DNA of 64,000 nucleotides from assembly GCA_029637525.1 (NCBI GenBank), contig CP072660.1, positions 831,612 through 895,611 of the forward strand, in the 5' to 3' direction. The stretch's first letter is position 1; each line of letters begins with the position of its first letter. Shown here in pieces: positions 56,654 to 63,928 of this stretch. Under the pieces are notes generated by a model, which saw only the letters and a list, made by a program, of their open reading frames with translations, was not told where the DNA came from and searched no databases. The translations under genes were made by a program, and so were the position numbers. The DNA comes from Desulfurococcaceae archaeon MEX13E-LK6-19. GTDB taxonomy: Archaea > Thermoproteota > Thermoprotei_A > Sulfolobales > Desulfurococcaceae.

Positions 56654-57307
56654 ATGGTTACCATAAGATGGTTTGGACATGCTTGTTTTGCAATAAGTAC
56701 CAATGGATACACTATTGTTATAGACCCCCATGATGGCAGTAGCATTGGACTACCAAGACCGGATATAAAAGCTGATTTAGTACTTGTTTCTCATGATCAC
56801 TTTGACCATAATGCTGTAGAAGTAGTATCAAAGGAGACTACACGCGTATTGAAAATGTTCTATGGAGAAGCAGATTTTGGCAACATCAAAGTTAAGGGTA
56901 TAAAGACTTTCCATGATAAGTACAATGGTAGGAGACGTGGTGAAAACACTATATATATCGTCAATATTGGAGAATATAAAATAGCTCATTTAGGAGATCT
57001 AGGACATATTCCGTCGGAAGAAGTCCTTAATGAACTAAAGGATATTGATGTACTAATGATACCTGTTGGCGGTGTTTATACAATAGACTACCAGGAGGCA
57101 TGGAGTATTGTTGAGAAGACATTACCAAAGATAACTGTTCCAATGCATTACTGGGTGAAAGGCTTAATACTGCCGTTGCATCCTATAGATGACTTCCTTG
57201 CTTTAGTCAAAAAGATCAAAGTTGTTAGAAAAGATGGCAATGACTTCATACTAGAAGACGAACTCATGGAGACACCTAAGATAATAATATTAAAGCCACC
57301 AACATAG
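56654..57307 (+). CDS. UPF0173 metal-dependent hydrolase (beta-lactamase fold)
   Basis: A 217-aa protein: WFGHACFAI near residue 6, zinc motif SHDHFDHNAV near 50, GDLGH near 115 and PMHYW near 160. This is the UPF0173/UlaG-like group. The substrate is unknown. GGTGG lies just before the ATG. Confidence 0.92.
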   Translation: MVTIRWFGHACFAISTNGYTIVIDPHDGSSIGLPRPDIKADLVLVSHDHFDHNAVEVVSKETTRVLKMFYGEADFGNIKVKGIKTFHDKYNGRRRGENTIYIVNIGEYKIAHLGDLGHIPSEEVLNELKDIDVLMIPVGGVYTIDYQEAWSIVEKTLPKITVPMHYWVKGLILPLHPIDDFLALVKKIKVVRKDGNDFILEDELMETPKIIILKPPT

Positions 57308-57343
57308 ATACAAGTGTCGAGTTTAAAGAGGTAATGAAAGAAA

Positions 57344-57556
57344 ATGCATGATCCGAAACGATATGCCCGCCATATAACAGATATAGTGAGAGAGCTTGAT
57401 GATGCAGAGAAAATAGCACTCGAGGCCCTTAAATCGCAAGGTTTTGATATGATGTACATACGTAACCTTATTAGATTATCAAAGCTTGTTAGAAACATAG
57501 TTGATTCCTGGTATAGAGAAAAAATCTATAGTAACAAAAGACCTGAAATAACCTGA
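57344..57556 (+). CDS. Small helical protein, unknown
   Basis: A protein of 70 aa, entirely helical and charged (DIVRELDDAEKIALEALKSQGFD). It starts at an ATG about 12 bases after AGAGGTAATG and sits 36 bases after the hydrolase gene, probably in the same transcript. I recognise no family. Confidence 0.6.
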   Translation: MHDPKRYARHITDIVRELDDAEKIALEALKSQGFDMMYIRNLIRLSKLVRNIVDSWYREKIYSNKRPEIT

Positions 57557-57588
57557 TCATTTATCCGCTTTTTGTTTTAAATAAAAAG

Positions 57589-57595
57589 ATTATAT
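57589..57595 (+). promoter_or_regulatory. TATA-like element for the C/D sRNA
   Basis: GATTATATG lies about 35-40 bases before box C. Initiation about 25 bases downstream would start the RNA near 57618. Confidence 0.35.
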
Positions 57596-57621
57596 GTTGT
57601 TTCTAGTCGTATTATAGTAGT

Positions 57622-57682
57622 AGATGCAATGATGAGGGCCCGATAAGCTGTATTTATGAAGAAGGATCAACCGGCTGAGCTT
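57622..57682 (+). ncRNA. Box C/D guide sRNA for the 5' end of 16S rRNA
   Basis: Perfect box C ATGATGA (57629-57635), a 12-nt guide, D' CTGT (57648-57651), a 4-nt spacer, C' ATGAAGA (57656-57662), the 12-nt guide AGGATCAACCGG and box D CTGA (57675-57678). The second guide is exactly antisense to CCGGTTGATCCT, the highly conserved start of archaeal 16S rRNA (the classic archaeal forward-primer site). Counting five bases from box D points to the first U after CCGG, about U13 in E. coli numbering. The D' guide is antisense to CTTATCGGGCCC, not placed. The RNA overlaps the 3' end of the opposite-strand gene. Confidence 0.85.
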
Positions 57683-58391
57683 CCTTGTTAGGTTTTTCAA
57701 CCCAATCACGGAACTTCTCATAAACAAGCTTTGGAATTGATGCAATTATCTTTAATGCCTCTACTATGATGAATATTGATGCCTTAATTAGACCCTCTTT
57801 CTCTGTTATTTGAGCGGCTTTGACCCAGTCTATTCTCATCACAATGTACGTTAGGAGCAACGTGACTACGAGCATTACTGGTATAGAAATATACCATGGC
57901 AAATTAGCTGGTTCCTCTATAAGCCACTTCATTGCCTGCCCTAAATAAACAGCCATACCTGTTATGATTATTTTTCCCAGAAGAAGAGCGATGAAGAATT
58001 TTACTACACTATATCCCGATACCCCGAGGGGAACATAGAGCACGTCATCAGGTAATGGGAGTGCAGCAAATATAAATACAGCTAAAAATATTCCTTTACC
58101 AGCTATTTTAGTAAATAATTCCATGTTATGTCTTGTTTCAGGACTCATTACAACTCTAGCCGTACGTCCAATATAGTATACTACTAGTTTCCCTATAGCG
58201 GCACCTAAACCACCAAGTACTGCTATTAGTAGTTGCGTAACCCAATCCTGTACACGTGAAGCATAAATTATTATGAAGAAGAAATAAGGAATAGTTGAAT
58301 AAGGTATCATGTTTCCAAAAAGCGACACTAGAAATACTCCAAGCAAACCATATGTTTGTAATAACTCGTTTAACACTTCACCGGATATCAC
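57654..58391 (-). CDS. VTT/DedA-like membrane protein
   Basis: A protein of 245 aa with about five hydrophobic segments. GLLGVFLVSLFGNMIPYSTIP near 16 and AALPLPDDVLYVPLGVSGY near 112 resemble the re-entrant loops of VTT/DedA proteins, which act in lipid transport or flipping. The start is a GTG after GGTGCC. The last 29 bases overlap the plus-strand C/D sRNA. Confidence 0.78.
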   Translation of the reverse strand: MISGEVLNELLQTYGLLGVFLVSLFGNMIPYSTIPYFFFIIIYASRVQDWVTQLLIAVLGGLGAAIGKLVVYYIGRTARVVMSPETRHNMELFTKIAGKGIFLAVFIFAALPLPDDVLYVPLGVSGYSVVKFFIALLLGKIIITGMAVYLGQAMKWLIEEPANLPWYISIPVMLVVTLLLTYIVMRIDWVKAAQITEKEGLIKASIFIIVEALKIIASIPKLVYEKFRDWVEKPNKEAQPVDPSS

Positions 58392-58473
58392 TTAGAGGCA
58401 CCACCAGTATAGTCTCCTATTTCGTGCTTATTCCTAACTAATCTATTACTAAAGAATAAAACTCTAACTACGC

Positions 58474-58537
58474 GATATCAGATCCGCTGAAGACTCTTCA
58501 TCGGATCCTCAGACACTGGCGGTCTCTTCATCAATAA
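58474..58537 (-). ncRNA. Box C/D guide sRNA
   Basis: On the minus strand: box C TGATGA (58533-58528), a 15-nt guide, D' CTGA (58512-58509), spacer GGATCC, C' GATGA (58502-58498), a 16-nt guide and box D CTGA (58481-58478). All four boxes are present. A TATA-like element at about 58555-58562 is placed to start the RNA just before box C. The D-proximal guide is antisense to ATCCGCTGAAGA, which resembles a conserved part of 23S rRNA domain VI, but I cannot confirm this. The D' guide is antisense to ACACTGGCGGTC. Confidence 0.8.
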
Positions 58538-58586
58538 TATTTTTCTCGTCCACTGGTTAAAACTATGTTTGCGTAAATGCAATAGA

Positions 58587-58594
58587 TTTAATTA
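58587..58594 (+). promoter_or_regulatory. TATA box for the hairpin RNA
   Basis: TTTAATTA centred at 58590 would start a transcript near 58615, just ahead of the G-rich stem at 58621. Confidence 0.45.
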
Positions 58595-58615
58595 CCAATA
58601 GGAAGGTTCTAAGGA

Positions 58616-58695
58616 ATAGAGGGGGATGAGCTATTCCCGCCCCATGGCAGTGAGGTTTCCGATGACACTGCCAGGCCGGGAGCGACCCCCATTTG
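58616..58695 (+). ncRNA. GC-rich hairpin RNA with kink-turn-like loop (H/ACA-type candidate)
   Basis: A rod-like hairpin: GGGGG (58621-58625) with CCCCC (58686-58690), TTCCCG (58634-58639) with CGGGAG (58677-58682), and GGCAGTG (58646-58652) with CACTGCC (58666-58672). The top has AGG-TTT-CCGATGA, a kink-turn or K-loop-like arrangement. One apical kink-turn over a stem with internal loops is the plan of archaeal H/ACA guide RNAs, but no clear ACA follows the stem (ATT). The following gene seems to have its own TATA (TTTAAG near 58705), so it is probably a separate RNA rather than a leader. Confidence 0.5.
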
Positions 58696-58746
58696 ATTTA
58701 TGCCTTTAAGACAGATATCAAGTAGGTATGAAGAGGTAGAAGTTAA

Positions 58747-59055
58747 TTGTCGTTAACATGGGAACCAAGATGGGAGCCATATCTAGTTAATTATGCTGGC
58801 ATCAGATTTTGGACTTGTAGAGATAAAGTTACAAAAATAATAGCTTGCCCAATATGTTTGAATGCTATTAAGACATGCCTAGAGAAAGATCAAGAGAACA
58901 AAATAAATGCAAAAAAGAAAGAAGAAATAGAAGGAGCATTCTTCTTTAGTGAACGCGATTTAATTCTGCATATAAAATCTCATTACCAAAAACAATGGAT
59001 CAAGGAGAGGAAGGTTATTGTACCAGTTGTTGTTGAAGAAGAGGAAGAAGAGTAG
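58747..59055 (+). CDS. Small C2H2-like zinc-binding protein, unknown
   Basis: A 102-aa protein with ACPICLNAIKTC near residue 34 and LHIKSHYQK near 74, a Cys-x2-Cys ... His-x3-His layout that could bind zinc, and a Glu-only tail. It begins with TTG. It resembles conserved crenarchaeal hypotheticals. The end overlaps the PfkB-family gene by 38 bases, pointing to a shared mRNA. Confidence 0.7.
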   Translation: MSLTWEPRWEPYLVNYAGIRFWTCRDKVTKIIACPICLNAIKTCLEKDQENKINAKKKEEIEGAFFFSERDLILHIKSHYQKQWIKERKVIVPVVVEEEEEE

Positions 59056-59878
59056 CGTATTAGTTGTTGGTAATGTTACTATAGATGAGATTTATGTTGA
59101 TGGCAGCTTTGTTAAGACAAGCATAGGTGGTGGTGTATACTATAGTTCAAAAATACTAAAAATAATGGATATTACACCAGCTTTATTATGCAACTCAACT
59201 CATGTTCAAAGGAAAATTCTTGAGAGCGAAGGCTTTAACGAAATATATGGACTAGAAACAACAAAACCACCTTTATTTAGGCTCGACTACACGGAAAAAG
59301 AACGATTTTTACAACTATTATCTCCGGGAACAGTTATTCCTGATACCCTATTTCCAAGTTCCCGATATAATTTGGTGATTATAAATCCTGTTTATCATGA
59401 TGTTGATTTGAGCCTGATGAAAAAAGCTAGATGTTATGCCGACTACATAGCACTAGACATACAAGGTCTTGTAAGGACTGTTGATGATAACTCTAGAATC
59501 TCGCTAAAGTACAACGAAATTGCATGGGAGTATGTAGAACTCGCCGATATCATACATGCTGATTATAAAGAGGCCAGTACATTGGCGAATATAGATTCAA
59601 TATCCAAAACCATCGACTATCTTTGTGAAAAACATAGTAAAGACAAGATGTGGATTATAACGTATGGTGAAAACCCAATAGTAATCATAGTATCAAAGAA
59701 AATATACACAGTAGACCCACCCGCGATAAACAAAATAGTTGATGAAACAGGTGCAGGTGATACTTTCCTGGCAACAATGGCCATATACTACGTATTGACT
59801 CATGACCTAGAATTGGCCATTAGGAAATCTCTTGAAATAATAGCTTTAAAACTGAGAGGAGTTTTTAATAAAAAGTAA
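59018..59878 (+). CDS. PfkB-family sugar/nucleoside kinase
   Basis: A protein of 286 aa: VLVVGNVTIDEIYVDG at the N-terminus, the substrate-binding SIGGGVYYSSKIL near 39, and the catalytic DETGAGDTFLATMAIYY near 247 with anion-hole Gly and catalytic Asp. The sugar or nucleoside is unknown. I keep the TTG at 59018, because AAGGAGAGGAAGG lies just upstream; other TTG codons follow at 59030-59033. Confidence 0.88.
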   Translation: MYQLLLKKRKKSSVLVVGNVTIDEIYVDGSFVKTSIGGGVYYSSKILKIMDITPALLCNSTHVQRKILESEGFNEIYGLETTKPPLFRLDYTEKERFLQLLSPGTVIPDTLFPSSRYNLVIINPVYHDVDLSLMKKARCYADYIALDIQGLVRTVDDNSRISLKYNEIAWEYVELADIIHADYKEASTLANIDSISKTIDYLCEKHSKDKMWIITYGENPIVIIVSKKIYTVDPPAINKIVDETGAGDTFLATMAIYYVLTHDLELAIRKSLEIIALKLRGVFNKK

Positions 59879-60190
59879 ATGCCTCATCGCGGTCCACCAC
59901 CCTACCCCACCACCGCCCTTCATGTATACTTAATTACTACCTGCTACCGCCGGGCTGTACGCCCGGCGGAGTGCAGTTGTATTAGTTGAATTTAGCAGTT
60001 TAGCTACAAGTATTGTATAGTAAAATTGGCGTTCTTCCTGAATAAGCAGGAACCGCATCCTTTGCAAAAATACCTACATACTAGCCCTACTAACCAAGGG
60101 CATAGCCAGAGACCATGGAATTACAGGCGGTGGTGGGTGTTGTTGTATTACTGTTTTCCAGTTTCCTGTGGGTGGTGGACCGCTCGGCAT
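59879..60190 (-). ncRNA. Large structured RNA with terminal kink-turn, family unknown
   Basis: Transcribed right to left. Ends pair: ATGCC at the 5' end (60190-60186) with GGCAT at the 3' end (59883-59879). Next come GA opposite GATGA, an exact kink-turn (bulge GAU, tandem G-A pairs). Then a 14-bp helix P1 (60183-60170 with 59902-59889) and a 12-bp helix P2 (60137-60126 with 59917-59906). A 32-nt insert with a CAG-GAAA-CUG hairpin splits them on the 5' side. The core has a 9-bp GC hairpin (59947-59969), a 6-bp hairpin near 60036-60052 and GCCCU/AGGGC. I see no RNase P or SRP signature. GC is far above surroundings. Confidence 0.8.
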
Positions 60191-60211
60191 GTTATATATT
60201 AGTTTTTGCTA

Positions 60212-60226
60212 CTTATAAACTTTAGG
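60212..60226 (-). promoter_or_regulatory. Promoter of the large RNA
   Basis: On the minus strand, CTAAAG (BRE-like) precedes GTTTATAAG, a strong TATA box centred at 60216. Adding 25 bases gives a start at about 60191, one base before the predicted paired 5' end of the RNA. Confidence 0.7.
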
Positions 60227-60303
60227 TGGATAATATATTATTGAGAATAAACAGGTTCTATTATATCGTACAAAGGGTTAAGACCAAATATTTAATAATA
60301 GAA

Positions 60304-60681
60304 TTATGTTTCAACCCATGCACCATTCTCAAAAACAGGATTATTTCTTTGTATTGATGCCAGAGCAAATAAGTCTGTTGACTGTTTTCCTTTCGCATAT
60401 ATTCTAGACAATATTACATCTTCTAGCTCCTCTTCTGATGGTGCTTTCCCTATACTCATAACCCTACCGTTAACCTCAATTATAGGTAAGTCAGGTACCT
60501 CGAGACCTAGAGGATCCTGGTACCAGACATGTATAGGGATTACTTCAACCCATACACCATATTCTTCGAGTATCTTCTGGGCAATTTTCCATGCAGTCCT
60601 TAGTGCTTTTTCGCTTTCTTCGTTAAACCCTAGCGTCAATTTTATCTCTACTTTGGGTACGTCGATAACGTTGGTGCTCAA
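60304..60681 (-). CDS. Thioredoxin-fold-like small protein, unknown
   Basis: A 125-aa protein. The stretch VEVIPIHVWYQDP, then VPDLPIIEVNGRVMSIGKAPSEEELEDVIL near 68-97, looks like the cis-Pro strand, hairpin and last helix of a thioredoxin fold, but the N-terminal half has no CxxC motif. Function is unknown. It starts with TTG after GTGAGGGATAG; TTTAAAAACAA upstream could be its TATA box. Confidence 0.7.
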   Translation of the reverse strand: MSTNVIDVPKVEIKLTLGFNEESEKALRTAWKIAQKILEEYGVWVEVIPIHVWYQDPLGLEVPDLPIIEVNGRVMSIGKAPSEEELEDVILSRIYAKGKQSTDLFALASIQRNNPVFENGAWVET

Positions 60682-60783
60682 GTGCTATCCCTCACTTCCT
60701 TGGTTACAATAAATAATTTGTTTTTAAATGGTGAGATTCTTTATTATCCCAGAAACGTTTACTTGATCTTGTTCAATTATGGA

Positions 60784-60996
60784 TCAATGTGTTGCAATTT
60801 TTATCCTGGTTTTTTCTTCTTTTGAACGGATTATTTTCAGTGCATCAATCACGAGATCCCATGTTACAGGTAATTCTAGCTGATCCTCGTTTTTAACAAG
60901 GATCTCATAGGCTTCTATTTCGTTAGAGAATTTGTTCTGTCTTAATATCTCTGCAGCTTTCTTGACTGTACGTTTGTACTTGTGTGGATAAAGCAT
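60784..60996 (-). CDS. Small helical protein, unknown
   Basis: A 70-aa basic helical protein (KRTVKKAAEILRQNKFSNEIEAYEILVKNEDQLELP). TTTATATAA lies unusually close upstream of the ATG, so if that is the TATA box the true start may be further inside. I recognise no family. Confidence 0.6.
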   Translation of the reverse strand: MLYPHKYKRTVKKAAEILRQNKFSNEIEAYEILVKNEDQLELPVTWDLVIDALKIIRSKEEKTRIKIATH

Positions 60997-61211
60997 ATTA
61001 TATAAACCCTAAGTTTAAACATCTAGTTTAATATCTAGTCAAAACAAGTTTATAAATTTGATTTTATATCTTTAGGTTTTTCCGGTTCAATAAATTTTAT
61101 GTATCAATTAATTCATAAGTTACTACCAAATGAGAGATGGATGCGATAAATGAGAGAATTTATGAATGTGTTAAGAAAACGAGGATAATCAAAACATTCT
61201 TGGCTATATCT

Positions 61212-62597
61212 TTATGTATTCTGCTTTTCTTTTTTAACAGGGTGAATAGCATCTTTTGGTGCTTTACTAAATGGTTCAAGATACTTCCGTAATACCTTAG
61301 GAATAACTACGGTTCCATCTGGTTCCTGGAAGTTTTCCAGGATAGCCGTTATTGTTCTTGTACTTGCTATTGCAGTGCTGTTGAGTGTGTGTAAGTACTC
61401 TTTTACCATGCCTTTTCTTCTTATAAGTCTTATCTTTAACCTATATGCTTGCCAGTCAGTACAGTTACTACAGCTTACCATCTCACGGTATTTTCCTTGT
61501 GCAGGCATCCATGTTTCTAAGTCATACTTCTTTGCGGCAGGTGCTCCAAGATCTCCACTTGCAATATTGACGACTCTGTACGGTAAGCCTAGTCCTTTAA
61601 ATAATTCTTCAGCATTACTTATTAGTTCCTCCATGATATCCCAGCTTTCCTCTGGTTTAGCATAGACGAATTGCTCTACTTTATGGAACTGATGTACTCT
61701 AAATATTCCTTTTAGGTCTCTGCTTCCAGCACCTGCTTCTTTACGGAAGCAAGGACTTATCCCGACGTATTTTAGTGGAAGCATTTCCTCAGGTATTTCT
61801 TCTTCTGCATGTAGTGCTGCTAGGGGGTGCTCTGCTGTTGCTATTAGATAAAGATCTTCTCCCTCAATCTTGTATATAGCGTCTTTGAATGTATCCATAT
61901 CGATTACTCCCATCATATACTTGTATCTCAGCATGTATGGTGGTAGCACAAGAGCATAGCCCTTGCTCGTCAAGTAATCTATGGCATAAGCTAGTAGAGC
62001 CATATCAAGGAATACTATATCATTGAATAGATAATAGAAACGGCTTCCAGCAACTTGTCCTGCTTTTATAGTATTGCCTAGCTGAAGAACATTTTCAAGC
62101 ATGTCGGCGTGTCCAACAGGTTTCCAGTCTATTAGCTCATAATCTACTTTAAATCCATACTTTTCTGTTTGTTCCTTGAATGCTTCAAGATGTCCTTCCC
62201 AGACTTTGGGTTTTCCAAAGAACCTTATGGGGACATTATATGTATCGTCAGGGCCTATAGGCACGCTTTCATGAACAATATTGGGCAAGCTGTACAATGC
62301 CTTAAGTCTAGCTTCTTCAACCTCTTTTAATTCACGCTCCATTTCTTCCAGTTTTTGGAGAAGCTCTTTTGCTTCCCTGATTTTCTCTTGTTTTTCAGGA
62401 CCACTAAGTTTGGGTATCATTTTACTGATCTCATTGTGTTTATGACGGAGCTTCTGTATTTCTGTTAGCATTTTTCTCCATTTAACATCAAGCTCGTAAG
62501 CTCTATCAACAATACTTGGGTCCATAAAGCGTTTCTTCACATATTCTTTAAGTTTATCCGGGTTATTTCTCAAGAGTTCTAGTATACTCCAGCTCAA
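61212..62597 (-). CDS. serS: Seryl-tRNA synthetase
   Basis: A 461-aa class II synthetase of the common (not methanogen-rare) type. The N-terminal ~110 residues form the tRNA-binding coiled coil; motif 1 lies around [21 protein letters not shown], motif 2 in [27 protein letters not shown] near 283 and motif 3 in [17 protein letters not shown] near 410. The TTG start follows AAGGTGAATTATT. It stands alone. Confidence 0.97.
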   Translation of the reverse strand: MSWSILELLRNNPDKLKEYVKKRFMDPSIVDRAYELDVKWRKMLTEIQKLRHKHNEISKMIPKLSGPEKQEKIREAKELLQKLEEMERELKEVEEARLKALYSLPNIVHESVPIGPDDTYNVPIRFFGKPKVWEGHLEAFKEQTEKYGFKVDYELIDWKPVGHADMLENVLQLGNTIKAGQVAGSRFYYLFNDIVFLDMALLAYAIDYLTSKGYALVLPPYMLRYKYMMGVIDMDTFKDAIYKIEGEDLYLIATAEHPLAALHAEEEIPEEMLPLKYVGISPCFRKEAGAGSRDLKGIFRVHQFHKVEQFVYAKPEESWDIMEELISNAEELFKGLGLPYRVVNIASGDLGAPAAKKYDLETWMPAQGKYREMVSCSNCTDWQAYRLKIRLIRRKGMVKEYLHTLNSTAIASTRTITAILENFQEPDGTVVIPKVLRKYLEPFSKAPKDAIHPVKKEKQNT

Positions 62598-62737
62598 AAT
62601 AATTCACCTTGATCATGGACTGGATAGGGTAGTGGTTCTGTATACTATGGGAGAAACATTATCTCGTGTTTATAAATAGTTTTATCTCCTAACAAACATG
62701 TAATCGCCAATAACACTACATGGTTTTTCAGAGGTAT

Positions 62738-63394
62738 TCATATAACTGAAAGTATGTCGCGAAGAGAATGAATTACTAGATCTGGTTTATATTTCCATGT
62801 TTTTACGTCACAACAGTCACGATTTATCAATATAAACGATATTCCTGCATTACGTGCTGTTATACAATCTATTTCGGCATCACCAATATAGACTGTACAT
62901 TCCCGTTGTATACCAGTCTTTTCCATGGCATATATCAATACATCGGGGTGAGGTTTACCTCTAACACCCTTATGCACACCAGATAGTATTTTGAAGTATT
63001 TTATAATGCCGAAGTATTTTGTCATCTCAATAATTCTTTCAATAATACTAGATGATGCTATCCCAAGTACTACATCTTTACGTTTCGACAACGCTTCAAG
63101 AACAGGTATAACATCACTAAATAATTTTGCTTCTTTTCTCCAAAGCTGCTCCATAATGCTTTTTCGTAGTCTGACAAATCTGTCTATAGTTTCTTCATCA
63201 TAGTTGTCTAGAAGAGAACCCTTTACAACATCCATTAGAGGATAGCCGATAAGTTCTCTAACTCTTTTTGGATCGATTTTTATGCCCATCTTTTGTGCGG
63301 CTAATACAAAACTTTTTACGATAACATCTTTTGTATCGACAAGTGTACCATCTAGATCAAATAGGAGCAGTTTTGTATTATCACAAAGTATCAT
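62738..63394 (-). CDS. HAD-family phosphatase (phosphoglycolate phosphatase-like)
   Basis: A protein of about 218 aa: motif I LLFDLDGTLVDTKDV at the N-terminus with the nucleophile Asp, a helical cap, motif II GIASSS near 105, motif III Lys around GKPHPDVL near 148 and motif IV VYIGDAEIDCITARNAG near 168. Substrate could be phosphoglycolate or another small phosphate ester. I choose the ATG at 63394, which leaves a 5-base gap to the MIP18 gene; the frame is open to 63421. Confidence 0.9.
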   Translation of the reverse strand: MILCDNTKLLLFDLDGTLVDTKDVIVKSFVLAAQKMGIKIDPKRVRELIGYPLMDVVKGSLLDNYDEETIDRFVRLRKSIMEQLWRKEAKLFSDVIPVLEALSKRKDVVLGIASSSIIERIIEMTKYFGIIKYFKILSGVHKGVRGKPHPDVLIYAMEKTGIQRECTVYIGDAEIDCITARNAGISFILINRDCCDVKTWKYKPDLVIHSLRDILSVI

Positions 63395-63399
63395 AGTAC

Positions 63400-63750
63400 T
63401 TAGACGTTCCTCCGTTTCCATTCCTCAACAATGTCGTATCCATATCTTTCCTTAAACATTCTTCTCCCCTTTTCTGTCATTCTCTCAGGAGTCCATGGGG
63501 GGTCATACACTATTTCTACATCAACATTAATCCCGAGGGTTTTCTCTAATTTTTCTTTGATCATTAGTGGCAGTACGTTTGCAAGAGGACAGAATGGAGT
63601 TGTCAGCGCCATTTTTATTTTGATATTTTTCTTGTCCTCAAACAGTATATCGTATATCATGCCTAGGTTCCAGACATCAATTCCTATTTCCGGATCAATT
63701 ATTGTTTCGAGAACTTCTATGATTTTCTTCCTTAATTCTTCATTGTCCAT
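63400..63750 (-). CDS. MIP18-family (DUF59) Fe-S assembly protein
   Basis: A 116-aa protein with the DUF59 landmarks IIDPEIGIDVWNLGMIYDI near 15, MALTTPFCPLANVLP near 47 with the conserved Cys, and YDPPWTPERMTEKGRR near 80. Homologues (SufT, MIP18, PaaD) help deliver iron-sulfur clusters. The ATG at 63750 is preceded by GGTGAAATC. It is first in a short operon with the HAD phosphatase. Confidence 0.92.
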   Translation of the reverse strand: MDNEELRKKIIEVLETIIDPEIGIDVWNLGMIYDILFEDKKNIKIKMALTTPFCPLANVLPLMIKEKLEKTLGINVDVEIVYDPPWTPERMTEKGRRMFKERYGYDIVEEWKRRNV

Positions 63751-63928
63751 TGATTTCACCATTATAACATCTAATCTTTTACATGAATGTAATGACTAAT
63801 AATGTTTTTCATTTTCATACATATCTTCTATAATTAATATCATGATGAATAGTATGTTTGAATTGTTGTATGTGTCTAAGAGTTATTAAAAAATGAATTT
63901 GTTAATATGTCTAAAGAAAAGAAGGATT

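Noticed and set aside
59889-60183. The 14-bp inverted repeat as termini of a small transposon (MITE)
   Set aside because: No target-site duplication is visible. A second nested helix, an exact kink-turn outside the repeat and a correctly placed promoter fit an RNA gene better.
59879-60190. RNase P RNA or SRP RNA
   Set aside because: Size fits, but the conserved sequence motifs of both families are not seen in the right places. A covariance-model search is needed to be final.
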